From: Sphingobium sp. 66-54
GTDB lineage: Bacteria; Pseudomonadota; Alphaproteobacteria; Sphingomonadales; Sphingomonadaceae
Assembly (NCBI GenBank): GCA_001899715.1
Contig: MKWI01000022.1
Span: forward strand, 1 to 61,981
DNA length: 61,981 nt
Direction: 5' to 3'
Below, in pieces: positions 8,385 to 15,677 of the stretch (position 1 is the first letter of the stretch; each line of letters opens with the position of its first letter). The position numbers and the translations under genes are program-made. The notes under the pieces were generated by a model that was not told the origin of the DNA, made no database searches, and saw nothing but the letters and a program-made list of their open reading frames with translations.

Positions 8385-8765
8385 ATGCCTTCCTTCCCGT
8401 CCGATCCGGCAGCGACCGCACCTCCTTCGCTCGTCCTGCTGGTCGAGGACAGCCCGATCATCGCGATGAATACGGAGGCATTGCTGCTGGAGCTGGAGGT
8501 GGGCGGCGTGCGCACCGCGGCGAACGTGGCGGAGGCGTTGGCGCTGATCGAGGCCGAGCGGTTCGATCTCGCCATTCTCGACCTTCACTTGGGTGACGAG
8601 GACAGCCTGCCGGTCGCCGAGCGGCTGGTCGCTCTGGCGGTGCCCATCGTCTTTGCCACCGGCTTCGGCGAGGATCTCAGCCCGGCAAGTGCCTGGGGCA
8701 CCGCGCACGTCCTCAAGAAGCCATATGGTTTCAACGATTTGGAACGGATCGTTCGCGGCGCGTAA
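8385..8765 (+). CDS. Single-domain response regulator, FAT GUY type (SdrG-like)
   Basis: 126 residues, a receiver domain with no output domain. Acidic pair in LLVEDSP, phosphoacceptor Asp in LAILDLHLGD, and the FAT GUY-type signature VFATGF followed by LKKPYGF. In Sphingomonas melonis the FAT GUY regulator SdrG accepts phosphate from the PhyR-directed kinases and modulates the general stress response; this gene sits 62 bases after ecfG, so the same role is likely. The sdrG name is not assigned because several paralogs exist in sphingomonads. Confidence 0.85.
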   Translation: MPSFPSDPAATAPPSLVLLVEDSPIIAMNTEALLLELEVGGVRTAANVAEALALIEAERFDLAILDLHLGDEDSLPVAERLVALAVPIVFATGFGEDLSPASAWGTAHVLKKPYGFNDLERIVRGA

Positions 8766-8782
8766 AAACACGGGGTGCCGGC

Positions 8783-8808
8783 GGAACCAACCCGCCTGTC
8801 CAGCCATT
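8783..8808 (+). promoter_or_regulatory. Possible weak EcfG-like promoter
   Basis: GGAAC (8783-8787), 17-base spacer, CATT (8805-8808), one base from the CGTT consensus, 26 bases before the GlsB/YeaQ start. The context (end of the stress locus) is supportive but the match is imperfect. Confidence 0.3.
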
Positions 8809-8834
8809 TCCGCTTCATAGCTAGGAGATGTGCG

Positions 8835-9104
8835 ATGAACCTCATCATATTGTTGATCGTCGGCGGTGTCGTGGGCTGGCTGGCGAGCCTCATCATGCGC
8901 ACCGATGCGCAGCAGGGCATCCTGCTCAACATCGTCGTCGGCATCGTCGGCGCGGTGCTGGCGGGGCTGATCCTCTCGCCGCTGATCGGCACGCCCCCGA
9001 TCACCTCGGGCGTGATCTCGCTGCCTTCAATCATCGTGTCCCTGGTCGGCGCGGTCATCCTGCTCGCCGCGGTGAACCTGATCCGGCGCGGTCGGATGCG
9101 CTGA
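8835..9104 (+). CDS. GlsB/YeaQ/YmgE family membrane protein
   Basis: 89 residues, three hydrophobic segments: LIILLIVGGVVGWLASLIM, GILLNIVVGIVGAVLAGLIL and IIVSLVGAVILLAAVNLIRR. The GWLASLIM and NIVVGIVGAVLAG patterns are typical of the transglycosylase-associated (GlsB/YeaQ/YmgE) family, whose members are often stress induced and whose biochemical activity is unclear. TAGGAG precedes the ATG at 8835. It follows the SdrG-like gene and may be in the general stress regulon. Confidence 0.88.
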   Translation: MNLIILLIVGGVVGWLASLIMRTDAQQGILLNIVVGIVGAVLAGLILSPLIGTPPITSGVISLPSIIVSLVGAVILLAAVNLIRRGRMR

Positions 9105-9466
9105 GACGGGCGGCGGGCAGGCGAAAAGAGCCAGTCGACGGCGTGGTTGTCGGCTTTGCCGAACATCTGAGATCGGCCGTGCAGCTGCGCGCTACCGGTT
9201 GAGCCGTTCGACCTTGCAGCTTCGGGCTCCTGCCAGCGTGGGAGCCCGTGGTTCGTCCAATAGGTCGAACGTGGGGCGGGCCTTCAAAGCCTCCTTGACG
9301 TTAATTGTGCGGACAAAACATTCCGCTCCGCTCGCCCCGAGTTTCTCAAAGGGCTGTTCTCGCGCTTGGCAGGCTCAAGAAAGCAGTTTTTTCGACGGCC
9401 TACCGGCGGCATCCACTCGGGACAGCCCTTTGACGCTACCGGTGATCTGTTGGGCCACGTCCTATT
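9105..9466. other. Convergent intergenic region rich in inverted repeats
   Basis: No convincing gene. Two structures stand out. CGTTCGACC (9205-9213) pairs with GGTCGAACG (9263-9271) and encloses a second perfect stem, CGGGCTCC (9223-9230) with GGAGCCCG (9241-9248). Further on, TCAAAGGGCTGT (9346-9357) pairs perfectly with ACAGCCCTTTGA (9422-9433), enclosing a six-T run at 9387-9392. The genes on either side converge here, so part of this may be a bidirectional terminator, but the extent suggests a structured RNA or a decayed element. Confidence 0.5.
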
Positions 9467-11758
9467 CTACGCGGCGTCGCGCGCGCTGCGGGGGCGGTAG
9501 CGCTTGACGAATTCGGCGAAGGCGACCGGCCGGCCGATATGATAGCCCTGGATGATGTCGCACTCCATCCCGGCGAGCGCGTTCATCACCCCCTGATCCT
9601 CCACCCCCTCGGCGACGACGCGCATGTCCAACTCATGGGCGAGCTTGATGGTCGAGTTGATGAGCACCGCGTCGCTGCGGCTGGTGAGGATCTGGCGGAC
9701 GAAGCTCTGGTCGATCTTGAGTTCCGAGGCGGGCAGTCGCTTGAGATAGGAGAGCGTCGACTGGCCGGTGCCATAATCGTCGATGGAGATGTTCACGCCC
9801 AGCCGGCGGAGCGCTTCCAGTTCGGTGATGCCGCGCTCGTCGGCCATGGTGGCCGATTCGGTGATCTCCAGCGTCAGCCGCTCGGCGGGCATGTCATAGG
9901 CATCGAGCAGGCGCCGCAGCGGCGCCTCCAGCCGGTTGTTGCCGAGCATGCGCATGGAGAGGTTGACGGCGATGTTGAGGCCGAGCGGCGCGAAATCGGC
10001 GATGGCACGCTGGAGCACGTAGAGCGTCAGCTTCTCGATACGGCCGGCATCCTCGATCGCGCGCACGAAGCGGTCCGGGCGGATGAAGCCGCGCTCGGGA
10101 TGGGTCCAGCGGATCAGCGCCTCGGCCCCGCCGATCGACTGGGTGTGGAGATTATATTTGGGCTGGTAGGCCACCCACACGTCTCCGCGCCGCAGCGCCT
10201 GATCGAACTCGTTGAGGATGGAGAGCTTCCAGAACATCTCCTCCTCGTCGGTTTCGTAGCGCTCCCAGAGAACGCCGCGGGTGATCGCGTTGGTGGCGGC
10301 CATCACCGCCTTGGGCAGCGCGTCATGCACCGGCAGGGAGGTGGTCTCGCAGAAGCCTGCATTGAGGGTAATGTCGACGGTGAGATTGTCCACCTGGATG
10401 CCGGGCGCGAACAGTGCCTCCAGCCCCTCCAGGCTGGCGACCACCTCCGGCACCTCCTCCACGCTGCGCCAGGCGAAGCTATGATTGTCGATCTGGTAGA
10501 TGCGGTCATGCCCGGCGGCGAGGATCAGCCGGTCGCGGATCTTGCTGAGCAGCGTGCCCTGCGCGGAGAAGCCGAGCAGCGCCGTCGTCTCGACATAGTT
10601 GCGCAGGCAGACGACGATGGTGATGGCGGGGTCACGCTCCTGCAATTCCATCGCGGCGAGGTTGGGCAAGCCGGCCTCGGCGGAAGTCATGATGCGATCG
10701 AGCATGGCCTGCCCCATGGTGAGCAGGGCCTGGACAAGCAGGGCGGCGCCGATCGCGAATACCGCCGGGCCGACATCGAGCCGGAAGACGGTGTAATGCT
10801 CGATGGCGATTTGTGCGGGACACAATGCGATCAGACCCACGCCCAGCAAGGTATAGCGCCAGAGTGGTTTGAGAAATATGCTCATGCCGACGAGCAGCAA
10901 TGCTCCGAGCAGCATGGGTGTGTCTTTCAGCGGGATCGGCCGGCCGGCGATCAGTGTTTCAGCCGCGATGGCATGAACATACATGCCGGCCGTGCGATTA
11001 TGGTAAGGGACGGTGAACTGCTCACCGATCCCTAGTGTGTCGGACCCGATGAGGACCGTCTTGCCCTTGAAGAAATCCTTGGGAAAGTTACCGGCGAGAA
11101 CGTCGGCATACGAGACGTGCGGCAGACTTTCCGGGGAATAGGCCCAATCGATCATGACCCTGCCGTTGTCGGGAAAATGAGTGTGGGCCAAGGCTTGAGC
11201 CATGGAGGGGAGTGTCTCGCCCAGGATCGGGACGTTGAGGGGCACTCTTCGCATGACCTGGTCGGGGTCGTTCAGAACCCAATTGGAGATAGGCAAAATA
11301 TAAGGCAGCAACGTCGCCGTTGGCAAAGCTTCGTGCGTTTCCCCCCCGTTTGCCGCATTTTCCAGCATGGCCGGGAGGTATACGTCGGCCCTGCTCTGTG
11401 ACAGCGCCTTGGCGAAAAGCTGATCCTGGCGCGGATCGGTGGCTGGCTGGTCGAAGACAACATCAAAAGCGATGAGCTTAGCGCCGGCGCGATCCAGCGC
11501 AGTGACCAGCGCGCCATGTTGTCCCCTTTCCCACGGCCAGGCGCCGAGGGCCTTGACGCTCGGCGTGTCGATGGTGACGAGCACGAGCTGACCGCTCGGC
11601 GTCTTGGGGAAATGCTCGTAGCGCAGGCTGCGCAACTGGTTATCCACGTCCCGGCTGATGCCTGTGATCGACGCGGCCAGGCCGATCAGGCAGGCCGTGG
11701 CGATCAGGATGCTGCGAGCCGATTTGGTCAGGCCCGCCAGGAGGCGCAATCGAAACAT
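9467..11758 (-). CDS. CHASE2-EAL cyclic-di-GMP phosphodiesterase
   Basis: 763 residues. A first membrane span (about 15-32), a large periplasmic CHASE2-type sensor (about 35-275), three more spans (about 278-355), a degenerate GGDEF-like linker, and an intact EAL domain (about 510-755). EAL catalytic signatures are all present: EALIRW, NLSMR, EITES, DDYGTGQS, LKID, EGVED and QGYHIGRP. It should hydrolyse c-di-GMP at the inner membrane in response to an extracytoplasmic signal. Its start is 168 bases beyond the end of the peptide-exporter gene on the same strand; co-regulation is possible but not shown. Confidence 0.92.
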   Translation of the reverse strand: MFRLRLLAGLTKSARSILIATACLIGLAASITGISRDVDNQLRSLRYEHFPKTPSGQLVLVTIDTPSVKALGAWPWERGQHGALVTALDRAGAKLIAFDVVFDQPATDPRQDQLFAKALSQSRADVYLPAMLENAANGGETHEALPTATLLPYILPISNWVLNDPDQVMRRVPLNVPILGETLPSMAQALAHTHFPDNGRVMIDWAYSPESLPHVSYADVLAGNFPKDFFKGKTVLIGSDTLGIGEQFTVPYHNRTAGMYVHAIAAETLIAGRPIPLKDTPMLLGALLLVGMSIFLKPLWRYTLLGVGLIALCPAQIAIEHYTVFRLDVGPAVFAIGAALLVQALLTMGQAMLDRIMTSAEAGLPNLAAMELQERDPAITIVVCLRNYVETTALLGFSAQGTLLSKIRDRLILAAGHDRIYQIDNHSFAWRSVEEVPEVVASLEGLEALFAPGIQVDNLTVDITLNAGFCETTSLPVHDALPKAVMAATNAITRGVLWERYETDEEEMFWKLSILNEFDQALRRGDVWVAYQPKYNLHTQSIGGAEALIRWTHPERGFIRPDRFVRAIEDAGRIEKLTLYVLQRAIADFAPLGLNIAVNLSMRMLGNNRLEAPLRRLLDAYDMPAERLTLEITESATMADERGITELEALRRLGVNISIDDYGTGQSTLSYLKRLPASELKIDQSFVRQILTSRSDAVLINSTIKLAHELDMRVVAEGVEDQGVMNALAGMECDIIQGYHIGRPVAFAEFVKRYRPRSARDAA

Positions 11759-11926
11759 GGTCCATTCTCAGGGCGGCGCAATCCACCGATGATGGACAAT
11801 GGCAGGAAACTATGAACAACTTCTTCCCAAGTAGCGGAAATCTAAGGCACAGTGACCAGCCGCCCCCTATGCCAGAATAGAGGGTAATGGTGATTTCTCA
11901 ACTTTTGCGGGACGTTGAACCGGGCG

Positions 11927-14020
11927 CTATTGCTCGATCAGCCTGCCGTTTTCCAGCCGTACGATGCGCTGCGCCGCCGCGATCGTCTCTGGCCGATGGG
12001 CGATAACGATGCGCGTGATGCCGAGATTGTTGATGGCTGCATTAACCTTCGCCTCGTGGGCGAGGTCGAGATGCGCGGTGCCTTCGTCGAGCAGCAGCAG
12101 CCGGGGCTGGCGATAGAGCGCGCGTGCGAGCAGGATGCGCTGGCGCTGGCCGCCGGAGAGGGTGGAACCCATGTCCCCAACCAGCGTCTCATGGCGCATC
12201 GGCATCGCCATGACGTCATCGAGGATCGCGGCGGCGCGCAAACATTCGTCGAGCCGGTCCATCTCGATCTCCTCGAACGAGGCGACATTGTCCGCTATGG
12301 AGCCGGCATAGAGCACGTCGTCCTGTAGAACCGCCGCGACATTGTTGCGGAACGCGCGGCGGCCGAATTGCGGCAGGGAGATGCCGTCGACCAGTATCTC
12401 CCCCTCTGTCGGGTCCATCAGGCCGAGGATCAGCTTGGCCAATGTGGTCTTGCCGCCGCCGGAGGGGCCGGTGAGCGCGATATAGTCGCCCGGTGCGATG
12501 GTGAGGTCGATGCCCGCGAGCACCAGTGGATCGTGCCGGCCATATGCGAAGTGCACATTGCGCAGTTCGATGCGGCCCTCGAAATTCGCCTGGGTGAGCG
12601 GTTCGTCGAAACCGTTATCCTCCTCGCTCTGGGCGATATCGGCGAGTTGCTCCAGATGCAGGTCGAGCAGGCGCAGCTTGACGCCCTCATCAAGCAGCGA
12701 CTGGCCCGCCTGCACGAACTGCTGGCGATAGGCGAGATAGGCGAACAGCGTGCCGAGGCTGAGTGCGCCGGCCATGGTGCTCTTGATGGCGAGAAAGATG
12801 ACGATCACCAGCTCGACCGCGGGAATGAGCACTTTCGCCGCCTCGTGCCAGGCGATGGTTCTTTCATGGAGGTAGCGAGCGCCGAGCGCGTCGGTCAGCT
12901 TGTTCTGCCAGTAGCTGTGCCGCATCGCCTCGCGCCCGGCGAGTCGCAGCGTGACGATGCCGCGCAGCGTTTCGATGAGAGCGCCCTGTTCGCGGCCGAG
13001 CGCCTTCACATATTCTTCCTCGCGCTGTTTCTCCGCGCGCAGCAAGGCGACACGGATCGCGCAATAAGCCAGCAGGCCGAGCAGCGTAACGATGGCGAGC
13101 TGCGGCGCGGTGAGCAGCATCATAACCAGCGTCAGGATCGAGAGGGTGCCGTCGATCAGTGCCAGCGGGGCGCTCTCGATGAGGAAGCGCTGGATTGGCA
13201 GCACCGAGAGGAATTTGGTGAGCACGTCGCCCACTTTGCGCTTCTCGAACCAGGCGATGGGCAAGCGGAACAGCCGCCGCGCGAGGTTGGAGGTGATGCC
13301 GAAGGAGAGTGCCGCGCCGGAGGAGAGCAGCACGAACTTGCGCAAAAGCGTCGCCCCGGCGCCGATCAGCGCCAGCGCCGCGAAGCCGACGGCGAGAGTG
13401 ACGAGCAGTCCCTCGTCGAGCGCCGGCAGCGCGCTGTCCACCGCCACGCGCAGGTAGAACGGTGTCGCCAGCACATAGGTTTGCATGACGATGCTGAGGA
13501 GGAGTGTCTGGAGCAGCGTGCGGCGTGCGCCGGTCATGCCGCTCCACAGATCGCGGAAGTGCAGCCGCCGCCGTGCCTGGAGCGGCTGGAAATCGTGCGA
13601 GGGTCGCAATTCGAGCGCGACGCCGCTGAAATGGCGCCCCAATTCCTCGAATGGATACCAGCGGGCGATGCCGGATGGGTCGACGATGTAAGCGCGGTCG
13701 CGCTCGACCCGTTCCAGCACGACGAAGTGGTTGAGATCCCAGTGCATGATCGCCGGGAGGTGGAGGAGGTACAGGCCGTTCAGGTCCAGCTTGAGCGGCC
13801 GCGTGAGCAGGTGCATCGCGTCGGCCGTTTGCATCAGCTGGCGCAGGCCGATGCCGCGCGCGCTGACGCCGAAGCGCTGGCGCAGCATGTTGAGATCGAC
13901 GTCATGCCCGTGCCAGTTGGCGACCATCGCCAGCGAGGCGAGCCCGCACTCGGCCGCCTCGGTCTGGCGGATCGGCCGGATGCGCTTGCGGCCGGCGAGG
14001 CTGGCGGGGAGCAGGCTCAT
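11927..14020 (-). CDS. Peptidase-containing ABC transporter (C39, bacteriocin-type exporter)
   Basis: 697 residues. An N-terminal C39 double-glycine peptidase domain (about 10-135) has the full catalytic set: Cys25 in TEAAECGLA, His98 in WDLNHFVVLE and Asp114 in YIVDPSG. Six membrane spans follow (about 160-440), then an ATPase with Walker A GPSGGGKTT, signature LSGGQRQRILLARAL, Walker B LLLLDEG and H-loop IVIAHRPE. Such PCAT proteins cut a leader after Gly-Gly and export the core peptide. The start overlaps the adaptor gene by 4 bases, and a double-glycine peptide gene lies 0.7 kb upstream on the same strand, giving it an obvious substrate. Confidence 0.95.
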   Translation of the reverse strand: MSLLPASLAGRKRIRPIRQTEAAECGLASLAMVANWHGHDVDLNMLRQRFGVSARGIGLRQLMQTADAMHLLTRPLKLDLNGLYLLHLPAIMHWDLNHFVVLERVERDRAYIVDPSGIARWYPFEELGRHFSGVALELRPSHDFQPLQARRRLHFRDLWSGMTGARRTLLQTLLLSIVMQTYVLATPFYLRVAVDSALPALDEGLLVTLAVGFAALALIGAGATLLRKFVLLSSGAALSFGITSNLARRLFRLPIAWFEKRKVGDVLTKFLSVLPIQRFLIESAPLALIDGTLSILTLVMMLLTAPQLAIVTLLGLLAYCAIRVALLRAEKQREEEYVKALGREQGALIETLRGIVTLRLAGREAMRHSYWQNKLTDALGARYLHERTIAWHEAAKVLIPAVELVIVIFLAIKSTMAGALSLGTLFAYLAYRQQFVQAGQSLLDEGVKLRLLDLHLEQLADIAQSEEDNGFDEPLTQANFEGRIELRNVHFAYGRHDPLVLAGIDLTIAPGDYIALTGPSGGGKTTLAKLILGLMDPTEGEILVDGISLPQFGRRAFRNNVAAVLQDDVLYAGSIADNVASFEEIEMDRLDECLRAAAILDDVMAMPMRHETLVGDMGSTLSGGQRQRILLARALYRQPRLLLLDEGTAHLDLAHEAKVNAAINNLGITRIVIAHRPETIAAAQRIVRLENGRLIEQ

Positions 14021-14508
14021 TGCGCGGCGCCCATGTCCCGCGCCGTCATGATCCAGTGCAGCAGCGGCCGCGGGGCGAGGACGATCCGCGCTTCGACCGG
14101 CGTGCCGGACGCGAGGATGGCGTCGCTGGTCCGTGTTTGGCGCAGGCGCGCCGTGACGCGGACATAAGGGTGCGCAGAGCTGGCGGGTGTTATCTGCTCT
14201 ACCGTCGCATGAAGGAGAGGTGCTACTCGCTGCGCCGTATCGGTGGGCAGGATGCGGACGGGCTGCCCCAACCTTAGCTGGCGGATTGCTGAAGCGGGAA
14301 GCTGAAGTTCGATCCGTTTGTCGGAGAGGCTCGTGCCGCTGGCCGCGATGGTGCGGCTAAAGCTTCCCAAGGTCAGAAAAGCGGCGGTTGCGGCCAGCAA
14401 GATCAGCAGCAGGCCGATGACGACCGACCAGCGCAGCGGCGGCACGAGCAACACTTCGCCGTAAAGGCGCTGCTGATAGTCGATCGCCTGTTGTCTAAAA
14501 AGCTGCAT
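14017..14508 (-). CDS. Minimal HlyD-family periplasmic adaptor lacking the coiled-coil hairpin
   Basis: 163 residues against roughly 350-450 for the family. The N-terminus is typical of these adaptors (LFRQQAIDYQQRLYGEVLLVPP, membrane span VVIGLLLILLAATAAFLTLGS), and the C-terminus has the usual beta-barrel/membrane-proximal end (LPASAIRQLRLGQPVRI ... IVLAPRPLLHW). The lipoyl halves and the alpha-helical hairpin that normally lie between are missing, yet the frame is continuous. A TAG stop two codons upstream fixes the ATG at 14508. The stop overlaps the transporter start (ATGA). Either a natural minimal adaptor or an in-frame internal deletion; it may not reach an outer-membrane TolC partner. 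Confidence 0.82.
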   Translation of the reverse strand: MQLFRQQAIDYQQRLYGEVLLVPPLRWSVVIGLLLILLAATAAFLTLGSFSRTIAASGTSLSDKRIELQLPASAIRQLRLGQPVRILPTDTAQRVAPLLHATVEQITPASSAHPYVRVTARLRQTRTSDAILASGTPVEARIVLAPRPLLHWIMTARDMGAAQ

Positions 14509-14698
14509 GATCTACGACCCCGGCCGTGCTTGTAGGTCGGTCCGCAGAGAAAGGGCCACCTTTAATTGGCGACTGAACGACGGAAACGCTGTCGGGCGCC
14601 ATTGGTGAGAATCAGGAACGGCATGGGGCCATGCCGATACTGACGCAGAAAATGCCCGACAACGCTATGCGATGTCAGGCCATATATGAATTGAGAGA

Positions 14699-14736
14699 GC
14701 CGGGCAGGCTTAAGCATGACGCTTGCCCCGCCCGGC
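14699..14736 (-). terminator. Hairpin between peptide gene and exporter genes
   Basis: GCCGGGC (14699-14705) pairs with GCCCGGC (14730-14736), with further inner pairing (GGC/GCC and AAGC/GCTT) and a five-base loop. It lies 7 bases beyond the stop of the double-glycine peptide on the transcribed minus strand, followed by a weak U-rich stretch. A leaky terminator or 3' stabiliser here would give more peptide than exporter message, as in many bacteriocin operons. Confidence 0.6.
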
Positions 14737-14743
14737 AATTCAA

Positions 14744-14848
14744 TCAGCCACGGGGACCGGTGGTTCCTTCGCTGTTCGGACGACCGCCAGCAACCGCTTC
14801 GATCTCATTCTCGTTGAGCTCTTCAACGAGGGTCTGCTCATTAACCAT
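14744..14848 (-). CDS. Double-glycine leader peptide (bacteriocin/signal-like), 34 residues
   Basis: A 34-residue gene too short for standard gene calling. ATAGGAG lies 8 bases before the ATG. The first 22 residues form a canonical Gly-Gly leader: TLVEELNENEIEAVAGG shows the conserved hydrophobic and Glu positions before the GG cut site at residues 21-22. Cleavage by the C39 domain of the nearby transporter would release a 12-residue core, RPNSEGTTGPRG, which is hydrophilic, rich in Gly/Pro/Thr, and lacks Cys, so no lanthionine or disulfide is possible. No modification enzyme is seen nearby. The core could be an antibacterial or, perhaps more likely given its polarity, a signalling peptide. 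The gene is well supported; its activity is inference. Confidence 0.85.
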   Translation of the reverse strand: MVNEQTLVEELNENEIEAVAGGRPNSEGTTGPRG

Positions 14849-15677
14849 CGACGACTCCTATTATTTGTCGGAATCTTGCACCGACATATCGTCAGATAGC
14901 TTATGCTTAACAATGCGTAAACCAAGTTAAGCTTTGGCTTGGGTCAAGCCCATTTTACCGCGTTTCCCATAAGAAATTGATATTTATCAGGATGTTGTCA
15001 TTATATTCTTGCGCGGAAACTCTACGGCCACCGCTCTCCCGGTTCAGGTGCAAGCGCCTGTTGCCCGAGGACTTTCCGCGAGTCGCGATGCAATTTCGGT
15101 CCCTTTGCGGCTGGGGGTGAGCGGTTGGGGGGGCGCCGGGCTGTTAAGCATGTCGCGCCTTTAATGTGGGGAAATCGGTAAGACGCAGGCTAATGCGGGG
15201 GGCTCCTTGCATATCTGGATCGGGCGTCGTCGCCGCGAGATGCTGACAGCGGAGCTTTGCATGAATGCGCACCGTAGGCGTGGCGCTTCCCGATCTCCCG
15301 GCTGGCGTTTCGTTGGCGGCTGGCCCGGCCTGTCGGGGGAGCGCGGCTGTGGTCCGTGGCGACTGCCGATGGCGGTGTGGCGCAGATAGTCGGGCGTCCG
15401 CGCGGCGCATCCATCTCTGCCGGCTGGGCAATCGAGGGCGCCCGGTTGCGCCCTGACGAGCCAAGGTGGCCCGGCGCATGGCATCACGTGCGCGGTGTTG
15501 CCCGTGCGCGAGTCGCGCGCGACAACGAAACGGGCATACCTTCCCTGCGCTGCGCCGACTTCCACCCGTATAATCAGAGAGCTAGCGCACATATCCGCAC
15601 AGATCGGCGTGCATGCCTTCCCTAACTATATTTTTGAGAATATAGCGCACCGCAAAAATAAGTAGGGAGCAAATCAT
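14849..15677. other. Long intergenic region upstream of peptide gene and TonB receptor
   Basis: 829 bases between divergent transcription units. The first 150 bases are AT-rich and hold the peptide gene's leader; on the minus strand TTGGTT and TAAGCT with 16-base spacing (about 14889-14916) form a plausible promoter. Bases 15030-15600 are GC-rich; open frames exist on both strands but show no recognisable protein and no ribosome sites, so I regard them as non-coding. The last 50 bases hold a palindrome and the TonB receptor's ribosome site. Confidence 0.5.
15626..15645. promoter_or_regulatory. Palindromic operator-like site upstream of the TonB receptor
   Basis: CTATATT (15626-15632), six bases, AATATAG (15639-15645): a perfect 7-bp dyad 32 bases before the receptor start. 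The TATAT half-sites are reminiscent of ModE-type molybdate operators, which would suit the ModA-like gene in this operon, but the match is by general shape only. Confidence 0.5.

Noticed and set aside
12368..14167. 599-codon open frame antisense to the C39 transporter
   Set aside because: It mirrors the transporter's codon structure in GC-rich DNA; no ribosome site and no domain are visible.
14495..14602. 35-codon open frame before the adaptor gene, containing KGG, considered as a second GG peptide
   Set aside because: It lacks the leader pattern and a ribosome site and overlaps the adaptor start.
15161..15592. 143-codon minus-strand open frame upstream of the TonB receptor
   Set aside because: No ribosome site, no recognisable domain, and overlapping open frames on both strands.
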